DNA of 64,000 bases from the NCBI GenBank assembly GCA_950295325.1, contig OX485804.1, forward strand, positions 31,868,001 through 31,932,000, given 5' to 3'. The position numbers were made by a program, and so were the translations under genes. This stretch comes from Polytrichum commune (Eukaryota > Streptophyta > Polytrichopsida > Polytrichales > Polytrichaceae). Each line of letters starts with the position of its first letter. Within the stretch, counting starts at the first letter, position 1. Below, piece after piece: positions 11,400 to 22,615 of the stretch. The notes under the pieces were generated by a model that ran no database searches, was not told the DNA's origin, and was given only the letters and a program-made list of their open reading frames with translations.

Positions 11400-12001
11400 C
11401 ATATTCATCATTTGCCTCTATGTCATTATTGTCCTCATCATTGGTGTCATATTCCAGCATAGTTGGTCACTTGGGAATAAAAGATTTCCCATTGTGAATT
11501 AAGTTTGACTACCTTAGATACGTCAGAACTGAGTAAATGCTTATTTATCTCTAGGAACATGTTGAACTCAATCAGACATGCTCATAGAGGAGATCGTTTT
11601 GGAGCAGTGACATCATTCATACCACCAAAATCGCACTCCAACTCGCCATATAAAGTCTTGTTAACAGGGAGAGCCAACATGACTTTTGACAAACATGGCA
11701 TCAACTCCTGCTAAGACTTCATACCCCACCACTTACAAGCTTGTTGAGGCTCTACTTTTGTCTTGAGATCCAATGCCTTGAAGATGTGGATCTCCACCTT
11801 GGCTATAGATTTTGGAGTCAATTTGGATTGAGGAGTTGGTTGGTTTGGGCGCAAATGCAACAGGATGGATGAGATAGTCATTATCTAGAGTCTTTGAGTG
11901 CTTGGCTACAGGTTCAATATCACTAGCTCTGGTAGAGAATAATCATAAGTTGCATTTGATTGTTTCTCCTTGATCAAGCCTCGGCCACCATCTCCACCAA
12001 T
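11400..12001 (-). pseudogene. Distal part of the host element, degraded
   Basis: Sequence of the outer element before MITE C2. Minus-strand reading gives short protein-like stretches broken by stops. No family can be named. The subterminal AACTATAG motifs end at about 11380. Confidence 0.3.
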
Positions 12002-12009
12002 CTTGTAAT

Positions 12010-12634
12010 CTCAGGGGGGTCACTCCCTCTTATATTAATGCATACACGTGCGCTTAGGGCTTATTTATCGGGGGCCTATTTACCTTTTAGAATAGATTTT
12101 AAGGTATGGTACTTTTCAAAATAAAGGTAAATGCTTGTATTTTAATACACCCTATCAGTAATTATAAATTTTTATGGGAATCATTTGAAAATACCCTCTT
12201 GTACTTAAACTGCCAAAGAAAATTGGAAAGAAAACTGCAATTCAAACAACGCGTTGAAATCTCCCTCCCAACACGTGGGTAGAGAACATTAACTCCACAT
12301 TCGATACGTTAGTTCAGTAACGTTCAAGCCAACCAACTTGCGAAGTCATCCATCCAAGCTTTTTCAACATAAAATTACCTTTTTTCATCCTCTAGCACAT
12401 ACCCTACCCTAGACCCGCTCCTCCTAGTAATTGTTTCCACATTATTTTACATGTATTGACTAGATAAAAGAGGCCATTATATGTCATGGTATTTTACATG
12501 TAAACATGTTTCACTATTCAAAAACCCCCTATATTATATGTATGTTTTTTACACAATTTATCTACAATGAATATATGAGACCTTATTTTTTATTGCACGT
12601 TGTTTCTACAATTTTCGCCAGTGACATCCCCGTG
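12010..12634 (-). mobile_element. MITE, family C copy 2, long form (625 bp, 8-bp TSD CTTGTAAT)
   Basis: Inverted relative to copies 1 and 3. It starts CTCAGGGGGGTCACTCCC and ends TTTCGCCAGTGACATCCCCG plus TG. Perfect 8-bp repeats CTTGTAAT flank it at 12002-12009 and 12635-12642. The outer 100-150 bp match the short copies. About 350 bp of internal sequence (about 12110-12470) is absent from them, so this looks nearer to the ancestor from which the short forms were deleted. Confidence 0.8.
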
Positions 12635-12771
12635 CTTGTAATGTAACTCCAAATGTAGTCATTGAAAATTTTGATGAATGACTTGCACAAGTCCTACACT
12701 AACCAACCGTTTGCTACGTCCTGGTCCTCAATCTCCAACACTTGCACCATGTTGTCAATGAGCTCGCCGTT

Positions 12772-12952
12772 TTAGAACCTCGGGAATAGCATGATTTGCA
12801 TAATGATGATGTATGAGGACTTGACATCATCAGCATAGAGCGAGGAACAATATAGACATCCTACGACTTCGCCATTGATCATGCACGCGTGATAGAACAA
12901 TTTGGAGTACTTTAGAACACTAATGGGATGATATTGGTCATGGAACCTTTTG
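12772..12952 (-). pseudogene. Host-element ORF remnant next to the Copia insertion
   Basis: Reading leftward from the Copia target site gives about 58 open codons (including FHDQYHPISVLKYSKLFYHA) ending in TAA at about 12772. On the far side of Copia the same minus-strand sequence resumes beyond 21128. I do not recognise the protein. Confidence 0.35.
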
Positions 12953-12957
12953 CAAAG

Positions 12958-13216
12958 TGTTGTAGCTATAGGATATAGCTAGGCAACCTCGAGATCGACG
13001 CTGCTCAAATTAGCTGCCGTATCCTTAAGTACCCGAGGTCCAGGGTTTAAGGAGGAGAAGCTGCCATACCGGTAGAGTACGTAGGTAGTAGCACCTGTCA
13101 GGGCATTTAATATGCCTATGTTGTATAACCACTATATATGCAGAGGTTGTCTTAGCCCATTCTGAAGTTTTTCATTACACCGTTATGCTGCCTCTACTTA
13201 CTCCTAACTGCATAAC
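12958..13216 (+). repeat. 5' LTR of the Copia element (259 bp)
   Basis: TG...CA termini. It contains a TATA-like CACTATATATG near 13130, the likely promoter. The primer binding site candidate CGTTATCAGCACTCATG follows directly at 13217-13233; the TTATCAGCAC core recalls other plant Copia elements. Confidence 0.92.
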
Positions 13217-14178
13217 ACGTTATCAGCACTCATGCTCTCCAAGCTCTCCTCTTGTTTTCTTTCTCTTTTCTCTAACTCCGGCAGATTGCTTAGCTCTGAT
13301 TCTTTAGAGTCTGGTTAGACCAGAAGTATTACCGGCTTAAAACATAGGAACTAGTTCATACTGACTTGAGTTTTTCGAACTTAGAAGTGTTTTCTTCGAT
13401 ATGATTTGAGTCCCTTGAGTGAGAACATGCATCTAAGTACCAACTCAAGCACCTCAGCTTAGAGATGTCTTGATTTACCCGTAACCTGAGTGTTATAGAT
13501 CAGATATGTTGTACTCAGACAAAACTAGAGTCTTTGAAACTTGGATTTGTGACTTAGATCAAGTAGGCAAATTAGATATGATCCGCAACAAAGTCTAGTC
13601 ACACATCTGTCTTGAGTGAAGACTTAAAGAACCTGGATGTACCTCGGACTACTGAGCAACAAGCCTGCTGTCGAACGGACATATTCTACATCTCAACCAG
13701 GAGCTAGAGTTTTGTTGGACTGCCGAAACTGCTACAGCCATACCAGCAGACCAGAAGCGAATCTCACCAGATATTTCATTCCATTCCCTTCAAATGTTTT
13801 CATATCTACAATATGTATGTTTTCCTGATGTTTAGATCGCATATCTATTTTCATCTGGTTGATTGATTATCGGATAACAGACATTAGCTCAAGTTTTAAA
13901 ACTTGAAACTAATGAAAGAAATATGATTCATCAATAAAGATAGTTGTTGTAAACAGTAGTAGATTTGAGTCTAACTAAGGAGATAATCTGTAGATTAGGT
14001 AGCTAGCTCTGTCATCTCCACAATTATATGACAGATCAACGACTAAGTACACCTACTGCAGCACTTATATCATAGATATATACATATTTATACGGCTGAT
14101 ACCACTGTAACTGTCTGATACAATCTGAACTGCATGTAGTCAGATATATAGCATATATGTTCACAAACTGAGTTCAGA
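13217..14178 (+). other. Copia untranslated leader
   Basis: About 960 bp between the 5' LTR and the gag ATG. It starts with the presumed primer binding site and has no long ORF. Packaging signals would be expected here but cannot be recognised by eye. Confidence 0.6.
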
Positions 14179-15240
14179 ATGGCATCCAGCAGTAAAAACA
14201 ATAGATCTAACAAGCCTATACTCATGTCTACTACGACACAGGCTCCATACTTTAGCAATAAGGTACAGTCATTATCATTCGCGCCTTTGAACTCAGATGG
14301 TTCAAACTATCTTGAATGGATTAATGACGCTAAGGCCGTATTAGCTGCAGATGAACTACAGTACACACTAGAGCCCGAGGGAGAGGAGGAAATAACACAA
14401 ATCTATAAATCCCAGGCTATGTTAGTGTTACGGAGACACTTAGATCATTCACTGAAGTTACAGTATATTACTGTAACTGATCCACATAAGCTATGGAGCA
14501 TGCTGGAAGCACGGTCTAACCACCAGCAAACACTCTTTCTCCCGCAAGCTCGAAGCGAATGGATTAACCTCCGGGTTCTGGATTTCCCGGGTTTTGCATC
14601 CTTCAACTCTGAATTGCATCGCATTTCAACACAGCTAAGGCTATAAGGCGAACCCCTTACCGAACTAGAGTTGTTGGAAAAGACTTTATCCACTTTTCCA
14701 CCTGCGACGGCCATACTCGCCCAACAGTACCACAACATGAAATTTGCAAAGCATTCACAGTTGATGTCTCACTTACTCCTTGCAGAAAAACATCAACAAT
14801 TATTGCTCAAAAATGCGGAGAGCCGACCGGTTCGGGAGGTGCACACCACCATTCAAGCACCTAGGGAGGTCCATGCCACAACCGCAACGAACCTGCCCAA
14901 AGCCCATGCCACCAAGGCGTCAAGGAGACCACCTCGAGGCTACACCAAACGGCCAACTTCAAGACCACAAAGGTACGTGGCCAGGGGGACGCCCCACAAG
15001 CCTAAACCCTCTCCTCAATCCAAGCCTACTAAGGGGAATTGCCATAAATGTGGCCGCAAGGGCCATTATGCGAAAGAATGTCGGGCTTCATCTTATGTGA
15101 TTGAGTTGTATAAAGAGGTACAAAGGCTCAAGAACCGGCCTAGAGAGAATTATAATTTCAATATCCAGCCCAATCAAAACCTGGATATTGAGAATTATAT
15201 GACCTTGAGGGAATGTTATTTATATGACCTTGCTGGGTAG
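14179..15240 (+). pseudogene. gag: Copia gag, with one in-frame stop
   Basis: The ATG at 14179 opens a capsid-type ORF (MASSSKNN..., LNSDGSNYLEWINDAKAVL, the usual Copia UBN2-like gag start). A TAA at 14644-14646 interrupts it, and the same frame then continues to TAG at 15240. Near the end is a CCHC zinc knuckle, CHKCGRKGHYAKEC (CX2CX4HX4C), which binds RNA. A basic Pro/Lys-rich stretch precedes it. The stop at 14644 looks like a single nonsense change because frame and homology resume at once. Confidence 0.9.
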
Positions 15241-16219
15241 TGCCTCCACGCATACTATATTGACAGATCCGAGGTTCTTTGAATTCCCGAATGGGCAGAC
15301 ATCCTGGCAGAATTGTAAAATCACTACAATGGCCGGAAGCTGGAACCTCAAGTTCCGGGAGGGCCGGACAAAGGTTATACTGCCCAGGGGACATACCCTC
15401 ATATGTACGGGAGCCATGTATGCCCCGGAAGCCCCGCGTAGCCTGATCAGCTACAAGGATTTGCGGGCTAATGACATCTACATATCCACTGCGCTCGATA
15501 AAGGTGAAGAGGCGTTGGAGCTCAGGCGAGGGCGGAGCCTCCTCGCCACCGCTGCGGCGGGAGACGAAGGCCTGTACAGACTTGTAATTCAAACAAGTAG
15601 CCCCATCTCTCCGAAAGATGTGGATGAGGTTTGCATGGCAGCCTGGCCCGCGGGTCTAGAGCTGAAAAACCGCAACCTGGCAACGAGTGTGTCAAAGGAC
15701 ACCACTGCCAAGCCTGATTTGTGGCATAGACGTCTAGGCCATCCGGTTGAGACCGTGTTCCGCCGGATGTTGCCATTTGTTGTGGGCCATAATCTAAATG
15801 CATCAGATGCTCACAAGACAACCGAATGCATAGCGTGCATTCGAGGAAAATTCAGTAAAAAACCATCTAAATGGCAACTTTCAACCGAGCTTCACCCTCC
15901 CTTGTATCGCATTCATGGTGATGTGTGTGGGCCTATAAATCCTTCATCCGGTGCATTCCGGTATTTCTTTGTTGTGGCAGATGCTTCAGGTAGCCACTTT
16001 GAGGTTGCACTCCTACCCACCAGAAATATGGTTTTCCCTAGATTATTGGGTATTTTGATTAGGTACCAAAACCACTTCCCTAATTTTCCCATAAAATACC
16101 TCAGAATGGACAACGCACAGGAATTTAGATCCCATACCTTTGAGGATTATTGTGTTGCAACATGGATCACATTGACATATTCGGTACTATATGAGTACTC
16201 CAATTATTTCATACCTTAG
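15224..16219 (+). pseudogene. pol: Copia protease and integrase part of pol, truncated
   Basis: The protease begins at SASTHTILTDPRFFE. In related elements an Asp precedes this Ser, but here the DNA reads TTGCTGGGTAGTGCC, consistent with one extra base and loss of the Asp, so both the frame link to gag and the active site are gone. The GAG-pre-integrase zinc region follows (LWHRRLGHP ... CIACIRGK), then the integrase core with first Asp (IHGDVCGP) and second Asp (YLRMDNAQEFRS). A deletion at about 16185 removes the rest of the core, including the catalytic Glu. Confidence 0.88.
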
Positions 16220-17255
16220 AGTTTTTGGGTGTCAGGTTTGGGTCTCGGTACCTGAACCGAAGAGATTCACAATTGGACCACACCGGGAAGAGGGAATATA
16301 CGTGGGCTTTGATTCTCCCTCCATAATCCAGTATTTAGTACCAGCCACGGGGATCCTCCTTAAAGCTCGATTCCAGAACTGCAGATTTATTGAAAATGTG
16401 TTCCCCATAGTTCAGACACCCGAGCCAGATCAGCCATTAAACTTTACAACCCCAGAAATATTAACGATGAACCCAGATTTTCCTACGTCGCTGGCAAACT
16501 CAGAAGTCAGCAAAATCGTACATCTGAAGTCAATGGCCGAACAGATTCCCGACGGGTTCGCATCCGGCCCCAGGATCATTAGAAACCCCATTCCCGAGAC
16601 AGGTAACCATTTACCCCAGAAAAGACCAGCAGCAAAGGCTGCAACACCTAAAACCGCCAAGAAAGCCTCGAAACCAAAGGTCCTGTATACATCAGGGGGT
16701 ACATAATCTGATCCCACCTCATTGGCTGAGGCGAAGTTGAGATCAGATTGGCATAAATGGGAGGTTGCCTTTGAGGCAGAATATGCCTCATTACGTAAAC
16801 ACCAAGTATTCGGGTATGTGGTCAATGACCTGGACAGGACCCTGATTGGCCACAAACTGGTATTTACAAGGAAGTTGGATGCCAATGGAAATGTCATCAG
16901 ATACAAAGTACGACTTGTAGCGCAGGGTTTCTCACAGAGACCTGGAATTAATTTTGATCAGACATATTCACCCGTTATGGATACTATTTCATTTCGGTTT
17001 TTATTGGCTCTAACAGTTCAATTATCTTTGCACATTTACTTGCTTGATGTGGTAACAACCTACCTACATGGAGTCCTAGACATCAAGCTGTTCATTGTAC
17101 CACCCCCCGGATTTCTAAAGACCGTACCTACTGCCTGACCAGGTAAGCACACAGGCTTACAGATAATGAAAGCATTATATGGATTGAAGCAAGCAGATCG
17201 TACCTGGTACCACCACCTTTGCAACTACCTAGTATCCAAAGGTTTCATTCATAAC
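16191..17255 (+). pseudogene. pol: Copia integrase C-terminus and first half of reverse transcriptase
   Basis: The conserved integrase tail (SYLRVFGCQVW, then GIYVGFDSPSIIQYL) leads into reverse transcriptase (KLVFTRKLDANGNVIRYK, RLVAQGFSQRPGINFDQTY, LLDVVTTYLHG with the first catalytic Asp, ALYGLKQADRTWYHHL). In-frame stops lie at 16704-16706 and 17136-17138. The ORF is cut at FIHN (17255) by the hAT insertion and resumes in the same frame at 19714. Confidence 0.9.
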
Positions 17256-18070
17256 CAACGAATTTTATTTGGGCGATTATTCGTATTTAATGCTATATAC
17301 TAAATGATGCCACGAAATTCCCTATTAGAATAATCAAATCTAGGTGTCCCCAAATCGCCCAAATCTACCATGAGTAGAAGCAGTAAAGCTCTTCCATGCT
17401 GCCCCCGCCTCCCGCCCATTCCGTCACGTCGCCGTTGGGTCACCTCGCTGACCCTACACATCGGCGGCCCATCCCTCCACTCCGCCACCTTATGTCGCCG
17501 GATTCTCCACGTCGCTCCTGGCCATTCGCGGCCACCTGTTCATATGGATGAAGCCCTTTCACAGACTGGCAGATTCATCTGCTGGTTCCATTCGCAGCGA
17601 ACTTGTGCATTGTCCACTCTCTCCAGAGTCCAGACTCTAGATCTGATAGACAATGTTGTGCATGGTTGTTATGTTGAGGCCGTCAAAGTTGGAGGTTTGG
17701 AGCCACATTGAAGTCTGGGCATTTTTAAGGTAGGGTTTGTGCACAATTCTCACTGCATTCACTAATGAGGATGAGGATGGGTATGGGTATAGGGAGTGGG
17801 CGTTACAGAGCTGGGAGTGGCGACATCTTATTTATGGAATCTGCAATCAACAGGTATGTGCATTGTTGTTTTCCGAAGTGGTATGTGCAATTGTTGTGTG
17901 TAAATTGTGTGTGCATTGGTGCATTGTATGTGCATTGGCATCGCCTTTGCCTGATCTGGTTTTGTGTGATCGTCTGGTGTTCGCCTCGCCGCTCCACATC
18001 GCCTGGCTACCTGGGAGTTGGTTTTGTGTGGTCGCCTGTGGATCTGCGATCCCCTGCTCCGGAGTTTCTC

Positions 18071-18571
18071 ATGGCGACACCTGCTAATCCCTTCACCATG
18101 TCACTTGCATCCGGGGCATCATCCCCTGCTCCGGCAGTTGCAGTGAGTGTAGGTGGCAGTTGCTCTACCATGGCAATGGCACTTGCATCTGGTTCTGGAA
18201 AATGTCCCTCCTTCAAGCAAAGGGTGTTGATGATCACCCCTGGGGAAGAAGTATCAACTGCTTCAATACAAGAGGTTGTCCAGATCTCTTCAACCACGTC
18301 TGCAACCATTTTTTCTCCCACCCCACTGCATGTACATGCTCCATTTGAGGTTGATGCATTGGACATCAGTGGGTCCGCATTCACTGTCGATGCGCCTTCA
18401 AGTGGTGGTAGCAACAGCTTTGATGGCTTCCATGAGCAATCAGACACCCAATTGTTACCAACCTCACATGAACCTCCAACAAAAAAGCGAAAATTTCCGA
18501 AAAGAATGTACCGCTTAAACCCTAAACCCTGGCTGTATTTTTTGGGGAGTAATGCATTGGCTGAGGACTGA
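18071..18571 (+). pseudogene. N-terminal exon of a hAT transposase
   Basis: The ATG at 18071 (MATPANPFTMSLASG) opens 166 codons rich in Ser, Ala and Thr, ending with a nuclear-localisation-like PPTKKRKFPKR just before the stop. This layout (disordered N-terminus, NLS, then BED finger) matches plant hAT transposases. The BED part lies in a separate exon 0.5 kb on. The catalytic region is deleted. Confidence 0.55.
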
Positions 18572-18697
18572 GGGCTAAGATTATTCTAAAATGTCGCCTC
18601 AATTTCCAATTTCTAAGCATGTGTCATTTCAATTTCTAACATGTCAATTGATGTGTGATATTTTTTCTTTCTCAAGTTTTGACGTGTACTCATTCTT

Positions 18698-18972
18698 GAG
18701 GGCCTCAAGAAGGAGGACAGCATAGGAAGTGGCCCCTAAACCCATAATGTTTGGGGAGACACGTGCGTGGCGGGTTTTTGGCGGGTATAAACCCCCATGC
18801 ATGTTCACAAGTTTTCACAAGAAAAAAATGTGGCCTCAACCGGAAGGGCCCGCTCCACTACCTCTAGACGGGGGGGGGGGTATACCCGCCAAAAACCCGC
18901 CATGCATGTGTCTCCCCAAACATTATGGGTTTAGGGGCCACTACCTATGCTGTCCTCCTTCTTGAGGGCCTC
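18698..18972. mobile_element. Foldback (long inverted repeat) element in the hAT intron
   Basis: Two arms of about 93 bp (18698-18790 and 18879-18972) are near-perfect inverted repeats, beginning GAGGGCCTCAAGAAGG and ending CCTTCTTGAGGGCCTC. The spacer is about 90 bp with an 11-base G run (about 18870-18880). No clear TSD was found. It lies between the two hAT exons, so it was probably intronic. A third nesting level. Confidence 0.75.
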
Positions 18973-19091
18973 ATTTGAGGCCCTTCTGGTTGTTTTTTTG
19001 GCATTTTGAGGATGTTTTTTTGGCATTTTGAGGATATGTTTTTGATGATGTCTTGTTTCTCATTGGTTTAGGGTGGTTTTGGTGCAGATTT

Positions 19092-19240
19092 CAAGAAAAT
19101 TGGGCAGCAAAATACCCATGGTCTCAACAGGACCCTGAAGGGGATGGTACATTTGACAAAGTTCGATGTATCATCTGTACAAGGATGTCGTTTCAGATTG
19201 GAGAGCTTGCAAGCCGAAGCGCGGCCAATATGCACTTGGT
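19092..19240 (+). pseudogene. BED zinc-finger exon of the defective hAT transposase
   Basis: After an acceptor-like GGTTTTGGTGCAG the sequence encodes FQENWAAKYPWSQQDPEGDG and KVRCIICTRMS, the aromatic start and CX2C of a BED finger (DNA binding). The His pair and everything after it are absent. Confidence 0.55.
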
Positions 19241-19713
19241 GTTTGATTTGCATAGAATAAGACATTTAGGGGGTTTTTTCCACTTCTTCATAACTATTTA
19301 GAATACAAGGATCTTATATGATTTCTACTTTTAAGAGCCTACATCTCATACGGCTTATTGGCGATGCATGCCATTGTAAATAAAGAAGTGGTTTCCTCCT
19401 AAATTTTTTGTGACATAATTTGTGGGATGTAATTTCGCATATTTACTGCTGCATTTCTTTGTTCCAATAGTGGCCTTGTAATATTTTTTATTTTTCACTT
19501 AGCTAAACTTCCAAAAGGCATCACAACAAGTATCGCATTTGCATTTCTCTACTGTCCATTTTAGATAGCGGCAATTTCATTCTACCACACATCTCATCGC
19601 AATGTTTACAATTTCCTTACATGTTCACATAGCCGAAACTGCAATGTAAAAAACCATTATAATAGTCATTTCACCCCCCAGTAAAAAGTGAAATAAAATT
19701 CGTTGTTCATAAC

Positions 19714-20778
19714 CCTACATTGCCTTGTATATTCACACTATCTAATAAATTTGGATTTGTGATTGTGGCAGTATATGTAGATGACCTTAACATTATAGGA
19801 TTACCTGAATTGTGCAAACTCACGCAAGAATTACTGACCCAACAATTCGACATGAAGATTCTAGGTAAGACTTTATTTTGTGTAGGATTACAGATCCACC
19901 ACCTTACTGATGGCAGCATGCTGCTGCATCAACAAGCGTACATTCAGAAACTGTTAAAGAGTTTTAATATGGATCAATCCCATCCCCTAACCGCCCCGAT
20001 GATTGGTCGAAGTAAGACAAAAGATGATCTTTATCACCCGCGTGAGGAGGAGGAGGAGGTTGTAGATAAACAACGCTACCTCACGGCGGTTGGGACATTT
20101 ACATATCTCACAACTCACACCAAACCGGACATAGGGTTTGCAACTAGCATCTTAGCTAGACATAGCCAAAACTCAATAGCCAGGCACTGGAATGGTGTGA
20201 AACATTTAAGGAGGTACTTACGTGGCATCGAGGATTTAGGTTTGCACTACAGGAAGGTTGAAGACCGAGAAGTAACGGGATATGCAGACTCGGGATTCAA
20301 CACTGACGAGGTGGCCGGGAAATCCCAAACGGGATACATCTTCATCCGGGATGGGGCACCTATATCTTGGAAGTCGGTTAAGCAGACAGTGACAGCCACG
20401 TCAACCAATCACGCAGAATTGTTGGCATTCCACAAGGCTGCCCGCGAGGCGGTGTGGCTTCGCACAATGGAGGGGATAATTACGAAGCAATGCGGAATTC
20501 AAACCAAGGACAAGCCAACTACAATATACGAGGACAACGCATCATGCGTAAAGCAAATGCAATCAAGATTCATTAAGGCGGACCGAACAAAACACATCAG
20601 TCCGCACATCTTCACCTTTTCCCAAGATCTTGTTGATACGGGTCAAATTGAAATTAAGAAGATTGAATCAGAAAATAACATAGTTAATATGTTAACTAAG
20701 GCCCTACCTGCATATAAGCATCGAAAACTAGTAAGTGCAGCAGGTATGAGGTTCTTACACGAACTCAACCAAGTGTGA
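19714..20778 (+). pseudogene. pol: Copia reverse transcriptase second half and RNase H
   Basis: The frame resumes after the hAT insertion. VIVAVYVDDLNIIG contains the YVDD catalytic motif, followed by connection-domain sequence and RNase H with its acidic residues in order: GYADSGF (Asp), NHAELLAFHKAAREAVWL (Glu), TIYEDNASC (Asp). The copia C-terminal signature NIVNMLTKALPAYKHRK precedes the stop at 20776-20778. This half has no internal stop. Confidence 0.93.
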
Positions 20779-20856
20779 GTGACACTCTTTTCTTTATCAT
20801 GGTTTTATCCCAAATGGGTTTTACATGTTAAAGTTTTTAATGAGGTCATCTCGGGT

Positions 20857-20866
20857 TGAGGAGGAG
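20857..20866 (+). other. Polypurine tract of the Copia element
   Basis: A purine run (TTGAGGAGGAG) directly abuts the 3' LTR, where plus-strand DNA synthesis is primed. Confidence 0.75.
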
Positions 20867-21123
20867 TGTTGTAGCTATAGGATATAGCTAGGCAACCTCG
20901 AGATCGACGCTGCTCTAATTAGCTGCCGTCATCCTTAAGTACCCGAGGTCCAAGGTTTAAGGAGGAGAAGCCGCCATACCGGTAGAGTAGGTAGTAGCAC
21001 CTGTCATGGCATTTAATATGCCTATGCTGTATAACCACTATATATACAAAGGTTGTCTTAGCCCATTCTGAAGTTTTTCATTACACCGTTATGCTGCCTC
21101 TACTTACTCCTAACTGCATAACA
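20867..21123 (+). repeat. 3' LTR of the Copia element (257 bp)
   Basis: Same ends as the 5' LTR (TGTTGTAGC...CATAACA). Visible differences include a missing CGTA and an extra C, and it is followed by the TSD CAAAG. Confidence 0.92.
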
Positions 21124-21396
21124 CAAAGCACTTATCACATGAGCTTTTGAACATGTTGTGTTCTAGCATCAATTATATTCGGGATGCACTTCCATCCTTC
21201 CATAGGGGATGGGAGTGGGATTGCAGATTAGTAATGGGAAGATCCGGTCGAGAACAGTTAGCAACAAATGACACATCATGACATAAACATCAATTACCAT
21301 GAATGTCTTCATAGACTACACCATTGTTTGAATCTTGTGAACAAAACCAATAACGGAAAATGTTATTGTGTTCAAAAACCTTGCATACTCTATGTT

Positions 21397-21640
21397 CTCG
21401 GGGAGTTCACTGGCGAAAATCGTAGAACAACGTGTGATAAAAAATAGGGTGCAATATATTCATTGTAGATAAATTTTATAAAAAATGTACATGTAAAATA
21501 GGGGATTTTAAAATAGTGAAACATGTTTACATGTAAAATACCATCACCTTATAATCTTTTCTGCAAGGTAAATAACCCCCCCAATAAATAGGTCCCGAGT
21601 GCACGTGTATGCAAAATATAAGAGGGAGTGAACCCCCGAG
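21397..21640 (+). mobile_element. MITE, family C copy 3 (244 bp, 8-bp TSD TCTATGTT)
   Basis: Ends CTCGGGGAGTTCACT and AGTGAACCCCCGAG, flanked by TCTATGTT at 21389-21396 and 21641-21648. It aligns with copy 1 except for about 40 bp missing in the middle. It interrupts the minus-strand ORF of the outer element. Confidence 0.85.
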
Positions 21641-21648
21641 TCTATGTT

Positions 21649-21728
21649 GTTGGTATAAGGCATAGATGATTGGAGAGTACGCACTGATAAGTCGCTTGAG
21701 AACAATGGCATTAGACGACCACTGATAC
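21649..21728 (-). pseudogene. Host-element ORF segment between MITE C3 and the hAT element
   Basis: The minus strand encodes YQWSSNAIVLKRLISAYSPI and IYALYQQHR. It is in frame with the segment beyond the hAT element (28174-28557) once that element and one TSD copy are removed, and with the bases beyond MITE C3 (below 21389). This shows the ORF was continuous before the insertions. Confidence 0.6.
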
Positions 21729-22615
21729 CCATGCGCCAACCCTTTTTTTTTAGGCGAAATTTAGCCAAAAAATGATAAACTAATGAAGTGGGTGACACCT
21801 GTGTGTTAATAAGTGGGAGGGAATGAGGCCTAAATCGCCGATTTGCATCCATCATAAGCCCTCATAAGGCCATATCCCAGCCGGACTAGCAATGATGCTA
21901 GCCAGCTGCCACCCACCAAATCCGATATCCTTTACACGTGACTCGCCGCCTCCTGCCACGAAAACATCCCCGTCTTGCCGCCTTCCATCCTGTTTCATCA
22001 GTTTCCTCGCCCCTTAACGTTCTTGTGGGGTTTAAGGCTCGCCAACTTCCTCCGCGTTCATCGCACTCCATCGCTAACAGCTCCCGCCTTCATCGCTCTC
22101 CTTCCCTCGCCTTCTTCCTCTTTCATTGCAATCTGTCCTCGCCATTTACTTCCCGGAGATTGATTGCTAGTCGCCATTTTCAATTGCTCATATACTTGCT
22201 TCAATGCCTCACCCCTTGCACATCACATCATATTGAAACCTTGCTACAATTTCGTGAACAATCAGTGTTTGTGATTTGAATTGTTGCAATTGTGTGGGTT
22301 TTGGGTTTAGCTGCAATGGACATTGTTGCTTCTTCTGTAGGGTCAATATATACGGTCGACTCTGAATTGTGTGATGCACAACCAATGCTCTGTATGCTTA
22401 GATGGTTTCTTGTTCATTTGTGGATTTACTTGCATCAGTTGTGTTTACTTGCATCAATTCAGGGTTTAGGGTCTAACAATTTGTGGGGTGGTTGTGGGTT
22501 TACTGGATCAATTGTGTTGTGGGTTCATCTGGATCATCTGGGTTTACTTGCAACAATTGTGGTTTTCCTGGCCTAACAATTTGTGGGGTGGTTGTGGGTA
22601 TATATGATCTGTGGG

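Larger units (their letters stand above)
17256..19705 (+). mobile_element. Defective hAT transposon nested in the Copia reverse transcriptase (2450 bp, 8-bp TSD TTCATAAC)
   Basis: Perfect 15-bp TIRs, CAACGAATTTTATTT and AAATAAAATTCGTTG, flanked by TTCATAAC at 17248-17255 and 19706-19713. Removing the element and one TSD restores the reverse transcriptase frame. Inside are a first transposase exon (18071-18571) and a BED zinc-finger exon (about 19092-19240), but no catalytic core or dimerisation domain, so this is an internally deleted, non-autonomous copy. It carries a foldback element at 18698-18972. Confidence 0.9.
12958..21123 (+). mobile_element. LTR retrotransposon, Copia superfamily (8166 bp including a nested element; 5-bp TSD CAAAG)
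   Basis: Two LTRs (12958-13216 and 20867-21123) both start TGTTGTAGC and end CATAACA, flanked by CAAAG at 12953-12957 and 21124-21128. The internal order is gag, protease, integrase, reverse transcriptase, RNase H, which defines Copia. By eye the LTRs differ at about seven positions plus two indels, suggesting a fairly recent insertion. Coding is dead: a stop in gag (14644), a frameshift at about 15235, an internal deletion at about 16185 in integrase, stops at 16704 and 17136, and a 2.45-kb hAT element at 17256. Confidence 0.95.
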
